Source of the DNA: a virus
Virus record (IMG/VR): IMGVR_UViG_3300028908_000007
Span: 1-64,000 of that record
Length of the DNA: 64,000 nucleotides
Reading direction: 5' to 3' (one strand)
Under the pieces are notes generated by a model that was not told the origin of the DNA, did no database searches, and saw only the letters and a list, made by a program, of their open reading frames with translations. Below are positions 52,457 to 62,286 of the stretch, in pieces (within the stretch, counting starts at the first letter, position 1; every line of letters starts with the position of its first letter). The position numbers and the translations under genes are program-made.

Positions 52457-54439
52457 ATGCCTCTTCGCTACGAAGAATTTCAATTACCTACAGAAGGTCA
52501 AATCCTTTCAGACGTTCTGACAAAACAAGGAAGGTTGAGTAATTATACTCCAGACCTTTTAAACGGACAACCTATAAGTAATTACCTTACAAAAGGAGTA
52601 TTAGAAGAAAAAATAAAGAATACACCTAGAAAGGACTTTTTAGAATACTTTACTATTGATATTAGAGAACATACCGGGTATACAGATCCAGATGTGACTA
52701 GGACAGGGATATTAGCAACTGGTTATATAAGTGCCGATGGATTAAACGGACACTATGACGATGTATCTGGTGTAGAATGGAGATACAGATATGTAGGACA
52801 AGATTGGATATATGAGAAATACCCATGGATACAGACATATATTACTGTTCCTCTCAATAAACCAGGAGCTACTGTAGAAGTACAATGTAGAGTACAATTT
52901 GGTACACATCAAAGTGCCTGGTCTGATACATTTACTTATACCTTAAGTATGACAAATGAAGTATTACCCATTCCTAGACTATGGAATTCAGAGATTACGG
53001 TAGATGGTAACTTTATTATTGATGTAGAAAATAAAGACTACTACAAAACTATAATTACTAGGTCTTATGTTTCTTTATATACGTTAGATGGACGTTTTAT
53101 GTATACTAGAAGTACTGCTATTGGTTTCGATCAATGTTACCTTCCTCCAAATGTACCTGCTGGAGAATACTACGCATTAACACGTTATAGAACCGACGGT
53201 GCTAGAAACTATAGTCCTTTTGGGCTGGATAAAGTCTATATAAAAGAACGTGGTCGTAAATGCGTTATTGTCGATATGAAGAATACAAACAAATGGGCAC
53301 AACCTCCATACGATATGTTAGATGTTCGCTCTCCCTCCATATGCGCCTATGGTGAAGACGGTGACTTGGCAGTCGGTTTCAATGGTGGTTTAAACGCTGT
53401 AAACAATACGACTTTCCCGAATGACTATGGTTTTACTCATGTAACTATCTTAAACAAAGACAATGAAGTCGCAGAGATAATACCATTTGATGTAAAATGG
53501 CCTTCTGATATCGATCCCGCGTCAGGTCCTCCAAATTATACTATAAACAGAACTCCTATTTTATTAGGTCTTACCTATGAGGGAGGTGCGTTATATGCAT
53601 TATGTATGGATTTGACAAATGCACCAGTAAGTGGGTCTATATATACTACAGTAATTTATAGATACAAGGCGGTGAAGGATACAACCTATGAAACACATTG
53701 GGAGTTATTTAAAGTAGTCAATAGTCCTGCTGTAGGTGATTCATTTAAAGGATATACTATATGTCATTCATTTGTTGGATTAGGAAATGGGTATATAGCT
53801 TGTAATCTTGGCAGTTTTACAGGAAGAACAAACTGGCTATATGTAATAAACACTAATACTGGTAATATACGAGCTACAGTAAACAGGAATACGAATGGAG
53901 ACTTACTGGCTACAGATTATAGGGGAACCCTTTATATATTGGATATCATTGGTAACAAAATGTACAAATCCACAGATGGTGGAGTAACGATTACTCAAGT
54001 AACCTACACTAGCGGTACTCCTATTCCAGTAATTGGAAATACATATAATACATACGGATGGACTCCAATTGAAGTGTCGTCTTGTATTAGTGTTGCTAGC
54101 TCACAAGACGGACGTATAATTATTACACATCCAAGAGAAGTATTGGATAGAATACCTCAGATTCGTGGTTTTAATATACATAGGGGATTTTGGCAGTATT
54201 ATTACGATGCTGCGCACTATTATACAAACCAAACCAATATCAACCTAACGACACCTAGCCAGAATCATAACAACCTCAGAGGAGGTGATAGCAAGTATCA
54301 ATACAAAATAAATACAGCAGTTACCAATGGTAGTAGACTGTATTTGATAGGTGGAACTGGGTTTGTAAAAACAGTGACTTGGACTGATGGTGGAAATCAA
54401 AACAAGCATTTTCCTGTTCTGAGGCAGTATAACGTTTAG
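52457..54439 (+). CDS. Tail-fibre-like protein, paralogue 1 of the array
   Basis: 660 residues; CTTGGAG precedes ATG 52457. The N-terminal segment SNYTPDLLNGQPISNYLTK resembles the LDAxxLDGxxxxxYLxK motif at the start of phage tail fibres. A fibronectin-type-III-like region (about 95-250, VEWRYRYVGQDW, WSDTFTYTL) is followed by a beta-propeller-like C-terminal half with strands such as SRLYLIGGTGF near the end. Likely a host-recognition fibre, first of six consecutive related genes in one operon after the tRNA terminator. Confidence 0.7.
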   Translation: MPLRYEEFQLPTEGQILSDVLTKQGRLSNYTPDLLNGQPISNYLTKGVLEEKIKNTPRKDFLEYFTIDIREHTGYTDPDVTRTGILATGYISADGLNGHYDDVSGVEWRYRYVGQDWIYEKYPWIQTYITVPLNKPGATVEVQCRVQFGTHQSAWSDTFTYTLSMTNEVLPIPRLWNSEITVDGNFIIDVENKDYYKTIITRSYVSLYTLDGRFMYTRSTAIGFDQCYLPPNVPAGEYYALTRYRTDGARNYSPFGLDKVYIKERGRKCVIVDMKNTNKWAQPPYDMLDVRSPSICAYGEDGDLAVGFNGGLNAVNNTTFPNDYGFTHVTILNKDNEVAEIIPFDVKWPSDIDPASGPPNYTINRTPILLGLTYEGGALYALCMDLTNAPVSGSIYTTVIYRYKAVKDTTYETHWELFKVVNSPAVGDSFKGYTICHSFVGLGNGYIACNLGSFTGRTNWLYVINTNTGNIRATVNRNTNGDLLATDYRGTLYILDIIGNKMYKSTDGGVTITQVTYTSGTPIPVIGNTYNTYGWTPIEVSSCISVASSQDGRIIITHPREVLDRIPQIRGFNIHRGFWQYYYDAAHYYTNQTNINLTTPSQNHNNLRGGDSKYQYKINTAVTNGSRLYLIGGTGFVKTVTWTDGGNQNKHFPVLRQYNV

Positions 54440-54448
54440 GAATATCCG

Positions 54449-56446
54449 ATGGGGCGAATCAGAAGACAGAATACAGTATTTTCCAAAGACGACTTACTTG
54501 GCTTGATTTCCAGTAAGAAAGTCTTGGATGCAAAAACCATAGACGGCTTTAGTGCTGGGGAATTCATGACCAAGGAAGAATGGTATATGTGGATAAAGAA
54601 TCTTTCCATGGAAGGAAGGGAATATGTTTCTGGAGCAAAAGTAGTTTACCCAGTACATGGAGATATTGACGTAGATGATTTATTTCAGATAGAAGTACTT
54701 CCTAGTGGAGAATATAGTAATAATAAACACAGAGCTACTTCTTGGTATGTGTTTAAAGATCCAGGACTTACCAAACTACTAGATTGCAGTATAGAGGATG
54801 TAGTTAATCTTACTTCCTGGAGGCCTCATATGCGTGGTCTTCAAACAGGCTATTTGGTAGTAAAGATACATCACGACCTTATGAATAGTTGGTATAGCGT
54901 TCCCGTGCGATTTAAAACCAAGAGCGATTATACTAACATCTCAGCGCCTGAACCCTATATAGTAAAAGGAAGTACTAGTCTCAATAGAACGATTGTGCGA
55001 ATAGACGGGCGGTCATATGGAGAAAATCCTACTATAGATCCAGATAATGTAGATTGGGTATTATCCAAGAAAAGATTAAACGGCTATTATGAGGTAGTGC
55101 GTAGTGAGTTAGATTCCACACAGTTTAAGAAATATATCGATATATGGTCTGGTGAATTAAAACCAAATACAGAAATACGTATAAAGACAAGGTACCAGAT
55201 TAACGGTAAAAAAGGACCATGGGGATATGTAGATTTTAAAATACCTTATAATGCAGTTTCGTATAAATATAAGAAGTTGATGAATACACCATTAATTATA
55301 CAACACATAGTACCACTTGGTGGTGATGAGTTTGTATTCTTTACTGGAGAAACTTCCTTAAAAAGAGGACCTATAGACATAGAGAGAGCTGGTAACGTAT
55401 GTAGCGTATTTATATATAATGCCAAAACAGGAGATATTCGCTCACTTCCAAACCTACCCACAGCGATGCAGAAAGATTACGGGGTAGGATATCATCCACG
55501 AGAGAATAGATTATATATCGTAGGTGGGTTTTCATTACAAGATTCTTTTTATCCGAACAGTATTAAACCTACCAAAGCATCTAGAGCTGTTTGGTATCTT
55601 GAATTAGATAGGGTATTAGGGAGAAACCATCCATATGTCAATGGCAAATATGGAAGAACAGAAGATACAGCCGTTTATAAACATCCGTCGAGTATGGAAA
55701 ATGAAGCACAGTGGAAAGTATTTGGACAGCTTTACGATACAACGAGTGGAAAGAGTCCTATTGTAATAGAATTTACAAGAAGAGGAGTATACAATCCTGC
55801 TACCAATAAATTGTACTTTATTGCTAGTCATAGTTGGAACTATGAGAACAACTCTACTTTTGATGATGGAAATAAAACTTACCTTATTGGTATAAACGCT
55901 AGTGGAAAATCTTATACAATAGATCCTTTTCCAACGACATATAATTCAAGACGCACAGCATTTACAAGACTTGCGGATGGTAGAGCTTTGGCTACTACTT
56001 TTCATCCAAGATTACCGAATAGTCCTAATGAAGCCCCATCAAATACAACAACATTTGTTACTAGTGATCCTACAGACTGGGAAGGTAGTTGGGTGCCTGC
56101 GCCTGCCAGACCTGGAGGTCCTGGCTTTCCAGCCACACATGGTGGATATATGGATACGACAACGGAAGGACTTACTCTCTTTATAGGAGACTATAACTAT
56201 GGCGGGAGAGCAGACTTTGGAGTATTAACCAATTATGCCTGCCAATATGATTTTGTTCAAGATAAGTGGTATCTTGTTTCAAATATTCCGTTGGCTGGAG
56301 CAAATTCGATCTTGGCAGCTGGAGATGATTATTTTCTAATCGCTCAGCGGACAACTTCTGTATTTGGATTTAGTAATGGTAATCCAGGGGAATTTCCACA
56401 TTCTGAAGCAAACACAAACATCATCAAGGTTTCTCTATGTACGTAG
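54449..56446 (+). CDS. Tail-fibre-like Kelch protein, paralogue 2
   Basis: 665 residues. N-terminal motif VLDAKTIDGFSAGEFMTKEE, a FN3-like middle, then a propeller with a Kelch signature ENRLYIVGGFS near residue 355 and later strands LYFIASHSWNYENN, PNSPNEAPSNTTTF. Overlaps the next gene by 10 bases. Members of the array share layout but little exact sequence, suggesting diversifying evolution of receptor-binding surfaces (inference). Confidence 0.72.
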   Translation: MGRIRRQNTVFSKDDLLGLISSKKVLDAKTIDGFSAGEFMTKEEWYMWIKNLSMEGREYVSGAKVVYPVHGDIDVDDLFQIEVLPSGEYSNNKHRATSWYVFKDPGLTKLLDCSIEDVVNLTSWRPHMRGLQTGYLVVKIHHDLMNSWYSVPVRFKTKSDYTNISAPEPYIVKGSTSLNRTIVRIDGRSYGENPTIDPDNVDWVLSKKRLNGYYEVVRSELDSTQFKKYIDIWSGELKPNTEIRIKTRYQINGKKGPWGYVDFKIPYNAVSYKYKKLMNTPLIIQHIVPLGGDEFVFFTGETSLKRGPIDIERAGNVCSVFIYNAKTGDIRSLPNLPTAMQKDYGVGYHPRENRLYIVGGFSLQDSFYPNSIKPTKASRAVWYLELDRVLGRNHPYVNGKYGRTEDTAVYKHPSSMENEAQWKVFGQLYDTTSGKSPIVIEFTRRGVYNPATNKLYFIASHSWNYENNSTFDDGNKTYLIGINASGKSYTIDPFPTTYNSRRTAFTRLADGRALATTFHPRLPNSPNEAPSNTTTFVTSDPTDWEGSWVPAPARPGGPGFPATHGGYMDTTTEGLTLFIGDYNYGGRADFGVLTNYACQYDFVQDKWYLVSNIPLAGANSILAAGDDYFLIAQRTTSVFGFSNGNPGEFPHSEANTNIIKVSLCT

Positions 56447-58398
56447 AACCATATAAAAGACCGGATATCACAGTTAGTGATATAACTCAACTCCTAGGAA
56501 ATAACCAAGGACATGGAAAAGGATTGGATGCCGGTTCTTTGGAAGGACTTAGATTATCAGACTTTGTTTTGAAGGATGATGCTTTTACAGGATCTGATAT
56601 AAACTATACCACACACGATGATATTACAGAACCACCCATGGGTATTATAGAGCAAGATAATAATACATGTGTGTGGTTATTGACACAAATACCAGAACAT
56701 AATAAGAAGTATAATATAGAATTTGATACTCTTCGAGTTATCTATTACGATAGTTCACAAACTTACATACGATTTGTCGATTATAGTGCGTTATTCAATA
56801 AAGTACGTTTTATGGATAGTATAGATGGTCATAAGACCATGCTTACTGAATTGAATACAAACACTACGTATTATATACGTTTCTTCTACTCTGATAGTCG
56901 TACTGGTTGGAGATCACACTACAGCGATTATATAGAAGTTAATACTACTGCTGATTATAATTATACAAAAGATCCTGAAATTACGTTCTATAATAATAAG
57001 AAAAAACAATCTACATATCCTTCCATAGGTGTCTCTGTAAATATCACAGATGACTTCAAAGGTGTTGGAGGGATACGAAAGATACAATGTATCGTAATAG
57101 ATAAAGAAACTACAGAAGTAGCATATTCAGACATACAAGGTCAACGAAGTGGAAATATACATATTCCTCCAGGTAAATTGGAACCTAACACCGATTACAT
57201 CATAGCTGTAAGATGGTTTAATGGATTTGTTTGGTCTAATTGGATAAGTGACACATTTACTACACATTATAAAGGAGTAATAAAAAGATTATACGCATAT
57301 ACATACTATTCAAGTGGACTTAGCTATGTGGCAAATACCGATACAGCTACCTTTGATGATAGAGAGGGAATTGTAGCTACTTTTCCAGGACGACATGTTG
57401 CAGATAATAGAACAATAACTTCTATCTCTGCTAACATATCTCCGAAAATGTCATACTGGTTACGTAGAAGATCTTATCCAATTAATAGTAATACTGGTGT
57501 ATACAATGTTACAGACCCTACTGGACCAGGTGTCATAGGAGCTGCTGCTGCGTTATATTACAAAAATGGTACTATAAAAAGAGCTATGACTTATGGAGGT
57601 ATTAACATAGGTAGTGGTTTTTTGGTTAGGAGACCACACATAGTTGAATATAACGGACTTAATATGTATACCGCTACCACCAGTACAGGAAGTTGGTTAT
57701 CTACATGGGGTGTAGCATTTCATACACTTACTGGCGTATTAGACTACCAAGCAGCATACTTAATTGGTGGGGTAGCTGTAGGTGGAGATGCAGCACCTCC
57801 TGCTACGAATCCCTATCTGTTTGGTACTGATGAAATGTCTGGGTTTTCAATAGTAACAAATATATACGAGGTTACAGAAACCGGTATAGTAAAACATATG
57901 AAAAAAGCAATAGATAGACCAACTTCTCATGCTGCGGCTACACTTGTAGATACTTTTAAAATTCTATATTTTGGAGGTGTAGATAAATATGGAACACCTT
58001 CTAAACGAGCATACCTGGTAGATGTGAAAGCACGTACAGTAACAAGGTTACCAGATCTTCCATTCCCTATCTACAATCATAGAGCAGTAACAGTACGAGG
58101 AGATAGAGTTATCGTATACGGAGGTGTTGTTTCTACTTTATACAATACAGCCACGGGTACTGATTACATCGTAAATGATCTGGTAGATAATAGTGGTTGT
58201 GTTTATGATTATGACTGGAGGAGGGGAAAAATGGAAATTATTGATATCTTACCAGGCTTCAGAGAGCGTGGTATTATGGGAGTTCCCTATGAAAACAATG
58301 TTGTTGTTCGAGGCGGTGGTAAATTCTCTACTGGAAGATCTGGAGATACTACCTATTCAAACTCAGCAGCCGAAATAACGTATGTTTACGAGGTTTGA
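56437..58398 (+). CDS. Tail-fibre-like Kelch protein, paralogue 3
   Basis: 653 residues. N-terminal motif GLDAGSLEGLRLSDFVLKDD; FN3-like domains with TTYYIRFFYSDSRTGWRSHY and TDYIIAVRWFNGFVWSNW; propeller repeats AYLIGGVAVGGD, KILYFGGVDKYG, DRVIVYGGVVST. The GG after hydrophobic residues is the Kelch-repeat mark. The start overlaps the previous stop region. Confidence 0.75.
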   Translation: MYVEPYKRPDITVSDITQLLGNNQGHGKGLDAGSLEGLRLSDFVLKDDAFTGSDINYTTHDDITEPPMGIIEQDNNTCVWLLTQIPEHNKKYNIEFDTLRVIYYDSSQTYIRFVDYSALFNKVRFMDSIDGHKTMLTELNTNTTYYIRFFYSDSRTGWRSHYSDYIEVNTTADYNYTKDPEITFYNNKKKQSTYPSIGVSVNITDDFKGVGGIRKIQCIVIDKETTEVAYSDIQGQRSGNIHIPPGKLEPNTDYIIAVRWFNGFVWSNWISDTFTTHYKGVIKRLYAYTYYSSGLSYVANTDTATFDDREGIVATFPGRHVADNRTITSISANISPKMSYWLRRRSYPINSNTGVYNVTDPTGPGVIGAAAALYYKNGTIKRAMTYGGINIGSGFLVRRPHIVEYNGLNMYTATTSTGSWLSTWGVAFHTLTGVLDYQAAYLIGGVAVGGDAAPPATNPYLFGTDEMSGFSIVTNIYEVTETGIVKHMKKAIDRPTSHAAATLVDTFKILYFGGVDKYGTPSKRAYLVDVKARTVTRLPDLPFPIYNHRAVTVRGDRVIVYGGVVSTLYNTATGTDYIVNDLVDNSGCVYDYDWRRGKMEIIDILPGFRERGIMGVPYENNVVVRGGGKFSTGRSGDTTYSNSAAEITYVYEV

Positions 58399-58401
58399 TC
58401 C

Positions 58402-60243
58402 GTGTCCATAAAATACGATTACGAAACAGTAGGTCCTGATGAACTTACTGTTCTTGGTATTGTAGCTGATTTAGACGATACTGGAAATTATGACGCTGAC
58501 TCCTTAGATGGGAAACACGGGGAAGATATACTACGAAAGGATCAATTACAAGAACTCATGGATGAGAAAGTAAATCGCTTTACTACGACTACTGCATTAG
58601 TTACTCCAATAATTCTATCTCCAGCTAACGGTGCTTCTAACATTAAAGAAGTTATAATAGAGATTTCTGTTAAGGATTCTTGGAACGTAGATATTGATTT
58701 AATACAAAAAGATTTATACTGGGATGTAGAAATTGCTACCGATAGTGCTTTTACCAATATCTTTAGATCTATATATAACGATGCTGCAAATCTTCCAGTA
58801 TGGCGTCCTGATCTATTGGATAATACGACATATTATGCAAGGGCACGGATAATACAAAATGGTATAAAAAGCAACTGGTCTCCTATAGTTACATTTACTA
58901 CAGGGACTACGCAGTATGCAAAAATCACAAATGATTCTGCTAAAGCTATCCATAGGGAAGATAACTCCAGGACATCATCAGTGCCTGTTGTTAGAATACC
59001 TAGCGCAAATACTATTATAAAAAAGAATGTTGGTAACTATATTCGTACGGAAATTTCAGTATTTAAAAATAATAAAAGAGCAATGAAATATGGTAGTGGT
59101 ACTCCTAGTACTGCTACCACACCTCCAGACGCTGTATGGAACGATGTAGTAACCAATTCAACTTCTGGTATTTCATATATACTTATAGATCCTACGGTTC
59201 TTGAAGCAGATACAGAATATTACTGTAAGATTCGGTATGTATATCAAGGTACGTCAGGAATTAGTGAAATAAAAACCAATGCTACTGGATTTGTATTCAA
59301 AACTAAAAAGTACATTAGAGATGTATCGCATATTCAATTACCCACTTATTTTACAAAAGGGCTTTATACTGGTCCTGGTGTTACTATCCAAACAACACAA
59401 CCTCCAGTAGGAAAAATCGATAGCACTACTATTGTAATGCAAGCACATATTAGTGCTGCTGAAACTATATTATATCGAATGGAGGTAAAACCAGAAGGAT
59501 TTGTACCCTATAGAGTCATACCGAATACTAATGGTGTTTTACAACAAAAACAAGCGCTCTGTTATCTTGCATCTGGACAGTGTCTGATGATTGATACTAG
59601 CACACTTGAGACGCATATATTGCATCTGTGGGGTGCTGTTCAACAAGTAGGATCATTGGAGGCTGTCTCTACACCATCCAATAGAAAACATCCTGGATTG
59701 GTACGTTTGTATAATGGAGACATATATGCTATATACTCAGCACAAGGTGGTGTAAACGACAAGAAGTTAATGAAGTTTGATACTACTACCAATACATGGA
59801 GTTCTGCTGGTTTGAATCAGGGATTTACAAAACGAGATGCCTTTACAATTGCCGCTATAGATGAACGATATTTTATGGTGTTTGGCGGTTATAATCCAGA
59901 CGATAACACCAGACCTACATTCGCAGAGATATATGATTCTGTAGACAACCAATGGTCTATGACTCCTACCATACCTCAAATGGCATATAATTATGCCTAT
60001 AATGTAGGTAATGGTATTCCTGTAGAATTATACACAGGTATCGTAGCGTTCGTTGGAGTAGAAACAATACAAAACAACGCTGCAACATACGTATGGGATA
60101 ACCACAAACAAACATGGACTTTTTACATAACAGACGATGGAGCTCTTGGTAGCGGAGGCGGTGGAGCTACATTGCATCCTGGCGAAGCATATGGATTCTC
60201 AGGATACAAACTAATAACAAGCCTTGTCAAGGTGGAGTTGTAG
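58402..60243 (+). CDS. Tail-fibre-like Kelch protein, paralogue 4
   Basis: 613 residues from GTG 58402, 3 bases after the previous stop. N-terminal motif NYDADSLDGKHGEDILRKDQ is the clearest of the tail-fibre N-terminal type in the window. FN3-like region with TTYYARARIIQNGIKSNWSP; propeller with ERYFMVFGGYNPDD and Gly-rich end GALGSGGGGATLHPGEAYG. The stop and next start are adjacent (TAG ATG). Confidence 0.75.
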   Translation: MSIKYDYETVGPDELTVLGIVADLDDTGNYDADSLDGKHGEDILRKDQLQELMDEKVNRFTTTTALVTPIILSPANGASNIKEVIIEISVKDSWNVDIDLIQKDLYWDVEIATDSAFTNIFRSIYNDAANLPVWRPDLLDNTTYYARARIIQNGIKSNWSPIVTFTTGTTQYAKITNDSAKAIHREDNSRTSSVPVVRIPSANTIIKKNVGNYIRTEISVFKNNKRAMKYGSGTPSTATTPPDAVWNDVVTNSTSGISYILIDPTVLEADTEYYCKIRYVYQGTSGISEIKTNATGFVFKTKKYIRDVSHIQLPTYFTKGLYTGPGVTIQTTQPPVGKIDSTTIVMQAHISAAETILYRMEVKPEGFVPYRVIPNTNGVLQQKQALCYLASGQCLMIDTSTLETHILHLWGAVQQVGSLEAVSTPSNRKHPGLVRLYNGDIYAIYSAQGGVNDKKLMKFDTTTNTWSSAGLNQGFTKRDAFTIAAIDERYFMVFGGYNPDDNTRPTFAEIYDSVDNQWSMTPTIPQMAYNYAYNVGNGIPVELYTGIVAFVGVETIQNNAATYVWDNHKQTWTFYITDDGALGSGGGGATLHPGEAYGFSGYKLITSLVKVEL

Positions 60244-62277
60244 ATGGGAATTTTCAAAAGAGATGATTTAGTAAACACTATAGTAAACTACGCATTACAA
60301 GCTGTAAAGAATACCCCACTGGATGTAGATTATGCCTCAGATACCGATTCTACGTATTTACAAACTACTGAGGCTGCTTTTAGACTCTATCAGAGTGTTG
60401 AGTTCCATGGTTATTTTCCAGAGCTTATTCTTAAGGTAAAAAGAGTAGACGGAATTTATAAAGCAGCTCTTGCTCCCGTTTGGACAACTGCTGTAAATTT
60501 GGAAGTTAAACACAATATTACAGAATGGCAGTTATCGACTACGAATACATTTAGTAATGGTCCAAATACATATTCCTTTATTACCAGACATCCCGATGAT
60601 TTACTGGAAATCGATATACCACAATCCTTCTTACTTACTAATCCTACGTCTACTATTTATCTTAGAGCTAGAATTGCATCTGGTAATATTTCGTCTGATT
60701 GGAGTAATACGGCTACACTTCCACCGATACAGGCAATAACAGATCCATCAAATGCTATTGTTAGGAATAACTTAATACCTTACGATGTATACCTCAGATT
60801 TCGATATGTAATTGGTGGAATAGAAGGCGAGTATTATATTACAGATATTAGTGGCGCTGAATTGACAGATTCCTCGTTTAGTAGTGATAGAATTTCTCAT
60901 GTAGAAATTGCTGTAGAAAAACCAGGAGAAGGGATACTATTTAGTAGAAAAACTACTGGCGGAAATGTCCTTATTAGGACACCAAAAGAGATTGACAAAG
61001 AAGGACAGTATAGAATATGGTATCGTGTATGGAGTGGTAAACATAAGACCATTTGGAGATACAATAATATATATGTGGATAGGGTACAACCGACTGTTGT
61101 TACAAAGATGTATAATCGCTGGGGTAAGGCTTATGGAGTAATAACAGAAGTATTTGATAGTATTGTATTTGGAGCAGGACGAGCAATACGAGATTTAGAT
61201 GGATCTGTGTACAGCGAAGAAAATAAAATGTTTATACATCCCGTATATGAGACAGAAAATGATTACTTTATGGCAAACAACGGACTTCCTGCTGGCGCTA
61301 CCTGGGGTGGTAGTTTTGTGGCGTCGCATCATCCAACAGCACCGCATACGGATATAAAGAAAGGGGTAATATATGATACTCCAAATCTGGATGTAAGTGG
61401 TGCCAACTTCACTACGCCGACGCGTAGAAGATTTCGTAAATTTAATTTACAGGATAATGCTGCTGGAAATGTAATATACCAGAGTAGAAATTATACCAAC
61501 TTTTCTGTTAGAAGAACGTATGTACAAAGTTGTTATATCGGTACTAGGAATATGGAATCTAACCCAACATACCAAAACGCCGCTGCATTTCCAAACTCTG
61601 ATGGCTCGATATATGCCAGTAATTTTATATTTGTCTGTGGTGGACTTTACAGACCAAATAACTCCAACGATGTTTATCCAGCTAGAATGGCAAAACTCAT
61701 TAGAAGAAATCTAGCAAATAATGGTTGGGACACTATCCCTCTCCCAGGAATGCCTAGATACCTATGGCATCATTCAGTAACCGATGTAGGTATAGGTGCG
61801 TTAGTTACAGGCGGCTATTACTGGCCATATGATCCGGCTGTTACACCTCCAGTTTATGGAGAGGATGACGAAGACACTGTGCGTATGTCCAATCGTACCT
61901 ACTTATGGCGCCCGAATAAATCTGGCGCTGATTATTGGACAGGACATTGGTATAGAATGGCAGATCTTCCATTTCCTATATCCAGCCATTGTATGGAGCA
62001 TTTACGGGATGATACTGTATTGATTATAGGCGGTCAAATAACAGAACATAATAAATATTTGGAAGGTAAATACTCATCTCCTATTATCTTTGAATTCAAT
62101 TATGTAACAGGAGAGTATAACATAATAGGATATCTTCCAGAACCGCTGTACGCGGCTGCTTCTGTGAAAGATCAGTTAGGGAGGATTTGGATATTCGGAG
62201 GAGAAGGTCTGAGAGCTCGACCTGGATCATATACGAATGTCCAACCAATTCGCAATGGTCTTCGGTTGATTTATTAG
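60244..62277 (+). CDS. Tail-fibre-like Kelch protein, paralogue 5
   Basis: 677 residues, starting directly after the previous stop. N-terminal VDYASDTDSTYLQTTE replaces the LDG motif. FN3-like domains (STIYLRARIASGNISSDWSN; GQYRIWYRVWSGKHKTIWR). Propeller repeats with FVCGGLYRP, LVTGGYYWP, VLIIGGQITEHN and IWIFGGEGLRA give at least four Kelch blades. Probably a trimeric or monomeric receptor-binding fibre at the tail or baseplate. Confidence 0.77.
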   Translation: MGIFKRDDLVNTIVNYALQAVKNTPLDVDYASDTDSTYLQTTEAAFRLYQSVEFHGYFPELILKVKRVDGIYKAALAPVWTTAVNLEVKHNITEWQLSTTNTFSNGPNTYSFITRHPDDLLEIDIPQSFLLTNPTSTIYLRARIASGNISSDWSNTATLPPIQAITDPSNAIVRNNLIPYDVYLRFRYVIGGIEGEYYITDISGAELTDSSFSSDRISHVEIAVEKPGEGILFSRKTTGGNVLIRTPKEIDKEGQYRIWYRVWSGKHKTIWRYNNIYVDRVQPTVVTKMYNRWGKAYGVITEVFDSIVFGAGRAIRDLDGSVYSEENKMFIHPVYETENDYFMANNGLPAGATWGGSFVASHHPTAPHTDIKKGVIYDTPNLDVSGANFTTPTRRRFRKFNLQDNAAGNVIYQSRNYTNFSVRRTYVQSCYIGTRNMESNPTYQNAAAFPNSDGSIYASNFIFVCGGLYRPNNSNDVYPARMAKLIRRNLANNGWDTIPLPGMPRYLWHHSVTDVGIGALVTGGYYWPYDPAVTPPVYGEDDEDTVRMSNRTYLWRPNKSGADYWTGHWYRMADLPFPISSHCMEHLRDDTVLIIGGQITEHNKYLEGKYSSPIIFEFNYVTGEYNIIGYLPEPLYAAASVKDQLGRIWIFGGEGLRARPGSYTNVQPIRNGLRLIY

Positions 62278-62286
62278 GATTTCTTA